Assembly (NCBI GenBank): GCA_002772535.1
Contig: PFDP01000005.1
Location: 349-33,553, forward strand
DNA: 33,205 nt
Reading direction: 5' to 3'
DNA from: Candidatus Peregrinibacteria bacterium CG10_big_fil_rev_8_21_14_0_10_36_19
Lineage (GTDB): Bacteria > Patescibacteriota > Gracilibacteria > UBA1369 > LOWO2-01-FULL-3
In this document: piece after piece, positions 30,748-33,205 of the stretch
Position numbering within the stretch: position 1 is the first letter of the stretch
How the letters are laid out: each line of letters opens with the position of its first letter
The notes under the pieces: model-generated
Database searches by the model: none
Told to the model about the DNA's origin: nothing
What the model saw: only the letters and a program-made list of their open reading frames with translations
Program-made: the position numbers and the translations under genes

Positions 30748-31778
30748 GAAATTTGAAGATTTATTAGTGCTTCTAGAGTTTCTTTGGCTGTGTTTTCCCA
30801 GGTGTTTATTTTTTTGTGTTGGCGGTTTTGAGGATATTTAAGAACCGCTTGAATATGTTTTTTCAATTTTTCTTTATCCTTAGGGCTAAACATTAGGGCT
30901 TGATCTTGAAATACTTCTTTCAAACTTCCGCCAGATGAGCAAATTACTGGCACTCCATATGAAAGCGCTTCAAGTGGTGGTAAACCAAACCCTTCGTAAA
31001 TTGATGGATAAATGAATGCCTTAGCGTTTTTATAGAGTTGAGCTTTTTGTTCTTCGGTTACGGCACCTTTATAAAGAATGCGAGGATGTTTTAATTTTTT
31101 GAGTAATTCTTCATTTTTCCAACCAGATTGACCAGCAATTATCAGCTTCTCTTTGATGTCTAATTCTAAAAATGCATCGATGAGTGTCTCAATGTTTTTG
31201 CGCGGCTCTATGGTGCCAATATATAGCAGGTATGGGGGATAGGGATTGCCAAAGGGGATGCGTTCCGGTTTGTTTGCTGCTAGTGGTACAACTTTAATTT
31301 TTCCTTTTGGAGCATAAAGATTTTCAATGTCGTTTTTTGTTGTTTCTGAAGGCGTTAAAATTAGATCTGCTTTTTTGATTGATCTTTTAAGTAAAAGTTT
31401 GTGAATAAGTTTGTTTCTGGTGGTGTGAAATTGTGGGAACAAAATTGAAGTGAGATCATGGATTGTAACAACTCTTTTTACATTTTTTGGCAGCCTAAAA
31501 GGGCCAATGTGGCAGGGCTCTAGCACAATATCTGCGTCGAGGCGGCGAATGAGGCGTGGTATTTTGAAAAGTCGGCGCACGGATTCGCCGCCTGGATAGT
31601 TCCCGCGAGGAACTATGTAGTGGTTTTGTCCGCTAAAAAAGCCATTATCTTTGCTGTGAATAAAAGTGTATTTATTTTGACTATCCAATTTAACCAAATT
31701 TTCAATTAGGTTTTTGGTGTAAACATGAATGCCGGCATTTTGATTGTCGACCGCATCGGCCAAGATAACTATGTGCAT
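30744..31778 (-). CDS. GT4-family glycosyltransferase
   Basis: The 344-residue GT-B enzyme lacks a signal peptide and is probably cytosolic at the membrane. The N-domain has an early glycine site (NQNAGIHVYTKNL), TIHDLTSILFPQFHTT and LILTPSETTKNDI. The C-domain has PYLLYIGTIEPRKNIETLI and the retaining E-x7-E motif EGFGLPPLE (262-270), which binds the sugar nucleotide. Relatives make cell-surface or mannosyl glycans. The ATG follows directly after the stop of the SLH-protein gene (TAAATG), so the two are one operon. This fits glycosylation of the surface layer, though the acceptor is not known. Confidence 0.88.
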   Translation of the reverse strand: MHIVILADAVDNQNAGIHVYTKNLIENLVKLDSQNKYTFIHSKDNGFFSGQNHYIVPRGNYPGGESVRRLFKIPRLIRRLDADIVLEPCHIGPFRLPKNVKRVVTIHDLTSILFPQFHTTRNKLIHKLLLKRSIKKADLILTPSETTKNDIENLYAPKGKIKVVPLAANKPERIPFGNPYPPYLLYIGTIEPRKNIETLIDAFLELDIKEKLIIAGQSGWKNEELLKKLKHPRILYKGAVTEEQKAQLYKNAKAFIYPSIYEGFGLPPLEALSYGVPVICSSGGSLKEVFQDQALMFSPKDKEKLKKHIQAVLKYPQNRQHKKINTWENTAKETLEALINLQIS

Positions 31779-33011
31779 TTAGAATTGTAGTTTAGCTGCA
31801 AACTCGTCTGTAAGTGTGATGGTTCTTACTGCAGTTGCGTATTCTATGTTGTTTGTTTGGTATGATGGCGCTGAATTGATTGTTAAGTGGAATGAGTGTT
31901 TATCTGATTTTAGTGCGTTTGGAATGTAGTAAGTTACACCGTCTTGTTTGCCTGTGAATTCTGTGAAGTAGTTGTTTTGTACTCTTATTGCCGGCTTTCC
32001 TCCGACTGTGGTTTTTTCTACTTCTATTTTGCTAGTACTAATTCCTTTTGTTTTAGCGATAATGCTTTTGAGTTCTGCTTCTGATTTGTTCATACCTAGT
32101 GCTGCCCAATTTGTTTGCGGAGTATCACCACCTTTCAAAATAAAATCATCTCTTTCATACCAAATTTCCGGTGATTCTGGATTTTGTTTGCCAAGATCGT
32201 CTTCGAATGTGAAGTGGTAGAGTTGTTCTTTGAAGTCTGATTTATCACGCATTATGCCTTCTCCCCAAACTCCGTTTATACACATTTGAGATGGTTCGCT
32301 GTCTACATGAACTAGGTAGTAGAAAAAATTTTGGCAATCTACTTCGTTGTTTGTGAGTTCTTCGTAGCTTACAAAGTCGTTTGTGAATGGGTTTCCGTAA
32401 GCATCTGTGAAGCTGTATGGATTTTCCGGTAATTTACTTTTTAGAGTTCTGTGCATTAGATTTGCCATTTGTCCGCGTGTAACTTTTTGTTCCATTGAGT
32501 CGAACGCTAGGGGAATGATATGCGCATCTGCTGCGATTTCTGTGAACTCTTTATACCATGGAGTGCCTTCTTCAAACTTTGCTCCGACTGTTTTAAGTGT
32601 GATTTTTAAGGCCTCTGCCAGATTAATATTGCTTGATGGTTTAAATGTTCCATCCGGGTTTCCTTGCACAATTCCTTGTGTTTTCGCATAACAAACATAT
32701 TTTGTGTACCATTGATTTGCCGGAACATCTTTGAAACAGCTTTGGGTGCCGTAGTCGTCTATAGGGTTTGATGCACTAAATTGCACAAGTCCCTCTATTA
32801 GAATTTTCAGAAACTCTGCGCGATTTAGTTTGTTGTTTGGCTTAAATGTGCCATCTGAATAACCTTGGACAATTTGATTTGCCGAAAGGAAATTTATATC
32901 TATTGAATATTGATGTGTTACTTCTATATCTTTGTATTTTGTTCCTGCAGCAAAAGCAGTTTGCGTAAGAAGAAGAATTGCTAATGTTGAAATTGCTAAA
33001 AACTTTTTCAT
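31779..33011 (-). CDS. SLH-domain surface protein
   Basis: The 410-residue protein has a signal peptide (1-21, ending AFA) and three SLH domains at about 27-75, 92-140 and 143-190. Typical SLH phrases are ANQIVQGYSDGTFKPNNKLNRAEF and TQGIVQGNPDGTFKPSSNINLAEA. SLH domains hold proteins to pyruvylated secondary wall polymers. The C-terminal half (190-410) is unrecognised, beta-rich, has Cys pairs (VDCQNFFYY, QMCINGVWG) and is probably the exposed part. It is transcribed from a short gap after the RHS gene and is followed by the glycosyltransferase. Confidence 0.88.
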   Translation of the reverse strand: MKKFLAISTLAILLLTQTAFAAGTKYKDIEVTHQYSIDINFLSANQIVQGYSDGTFKPNNKLNRAEFLKILIEGLVQFSASNPIDDYGTQSCFKDVPANQWYTKYVCYAKTQGIVQGNPDGTFKPSSNINLAEALKITLKTVGAKFEEGTPWYKEFTEIAADAHIIPLAFDSMEQKVTRGQMANLMHRTLKSKLPENPYSFTDAYGNPFTNDFVSYEELTNNEVDCQNFFYYLVHVDSEPSQMCINGVWGEGIMRDKSDFKEQLYHFTFEDDLGKQNPESPEIWYERDDFILKGGDTPQTNWAALGMNKSEAELKSIIAKTKGISTSKIEVEKTTVGGKPAIRVQNNYFTEFTGKQDGVTYYIPNALKSDKHSFHLTINSAPSYQTNNIEYATAVRTITLTDEFAAKLQF

Positions 33012-33033
33012 ATGTTTGAGGTTATATGAATTG

Positions 33034-33042
33034 ATTTTAGCA
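33034..33042 (-). promoter_or_regulatory. Possible extended -10 promoter of the SLH gene
   Basis: On the minus strand TGC directly precedes TAAAAT (33034-33039), 22 nt before the ATG at 33011. The gap to the RHS stop is 64 bp. No -35 box is clear. Confidence 0.35.
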
Positions 33043-33075
33043 GTTTTTGTTGTGAATTGGTATAGAGCTATTTAA

Positions 33076-33204
33076 TTACTTTATTGAGACAATAATTATT
33101 CTTTTCGCAATCTCCCCACTCGGATCTGTGTATTTAAGGGGATTGTTTTTTACATAGATATAAGAATTTCTACTTAGATAATCTCCTTGGCTTCCTCGGA
33201 TTGG
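33076..33204 (-). CDS. RHS-repeat protein, C-terminal end (cut by window edge)
   Basis: A frame enters from the right edge and ends at TAA 33078-33076, leaving 42 residues. YLSRNSYIYVKNNPLKYTDPSGE is the closing signature of the RHS-repeat-associated core domain (Y-x-YVxNNPLxYTDPSG). After the core, only about 12 residues remain (EIAKRIIIVSIK), so no C-terminal toxin domain follows. RHS proteins form a shell, often around a toxin, and are secreted or surface-attached. The rest is outside the window. This frame is too short for ORF calling and is easily missed. Confidence 0.7.
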   Translation of the reverse strand, partial: PIRGSQGDYLSRNSYIYVKNNPLKYTDPSGEIAKRIIIVSIK

Positions 33205-33205
33205 G

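Noticed and set aside
1-33205. Alternative genetic code with UGA as glycine (Gracilibacteria type)
   Set aside because: UGA ends complete proteins at expected lengths, for example the transketolase N subunit in an ATGA junction and the DUF4105 gene.

Overview
The window reads as a compact, AT-rich bacterial chromosome segment with the look of a Candidate Phyla Radiation (Patescibacteria) genome, perhaps Peregrinibacteria-like. This is inferred, not proven: there is no rRNA here. The clues are minimal intergenic space, a split transketolase, LemA/DUF2207, SLH and RHS surface proteins, almost no Shine-Dalgarno sequences, and several promoters whose -10 box lies exactly 6 nt before the ATG (leaderless mRNAs). 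UGA works as a stop, so the glycine-UGA code of Gracilibacteria does not apply.

Layout. (1) 1-227: tail of an HNH nuclease. (2) 316-4177: an operon that makes and uses ribose phosphate for nucleotides: ndk, transketolase N and C halves, prs, rpiB, rpe. (3) 4166-8318: a lone HD-domain protein of the (p)ppGpp-hydrolase type, a SAM methyltransferase, a DUF4105 membrane protein, a small envelope protein and a DUF2007 protein. (4) 8371-18579: a defence island, all on the minus strand. In transcription order it holds a HEPN protein, an OLD-like ATPase/TOPRIM protein, an attC-like hairpin, type III Mod and Res, a DUF2779 nuclease (Cas4-like plus DEDDy exonuclease) and a GIY-YIG/DUF4357 protein. It ends at the 3' side of a tRNA-Arg whose gene anticodon is GCG, next to a short GC-rich segment. 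(5) 18956-24716: inositol-monophosphatase family protein, uvrB, DUF2207 and LemA, and a small membrane protein. (6) 24772-30747: a metal and oxidative-stress locus. An MntR-like repressor, a thioredoxin-like lipoprotein and a Mn/Fe superoxide dismutase are divergent from a five-gene unit: metal-binding lipoprotein, ATPase, a permease fused to a DtxR-type regulator, a second permease and a VIT1/CCC1-type transporter. (7) 30744-33205: a GT4 glycosyltransferase, an SLH-domain surface protein and the C-terminal end of an RHS-repeat protein.

How it fits together: core PRPP metabolism and excision repair surround an acquired defence cassette. The metal locus looks like one regulon in which import, storage or efflux, sensing and Mn-dependent superoxide defence share control through overlapping divergent promoters and a palindrome. 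The best candidates for new biology are the HEPN + OLD-like ATPase pair with its attC-like element, the DUF2779 nuclease attached to a type III R-M operon, the permease-DtxR fusion, and the leaderless promoter architecture.
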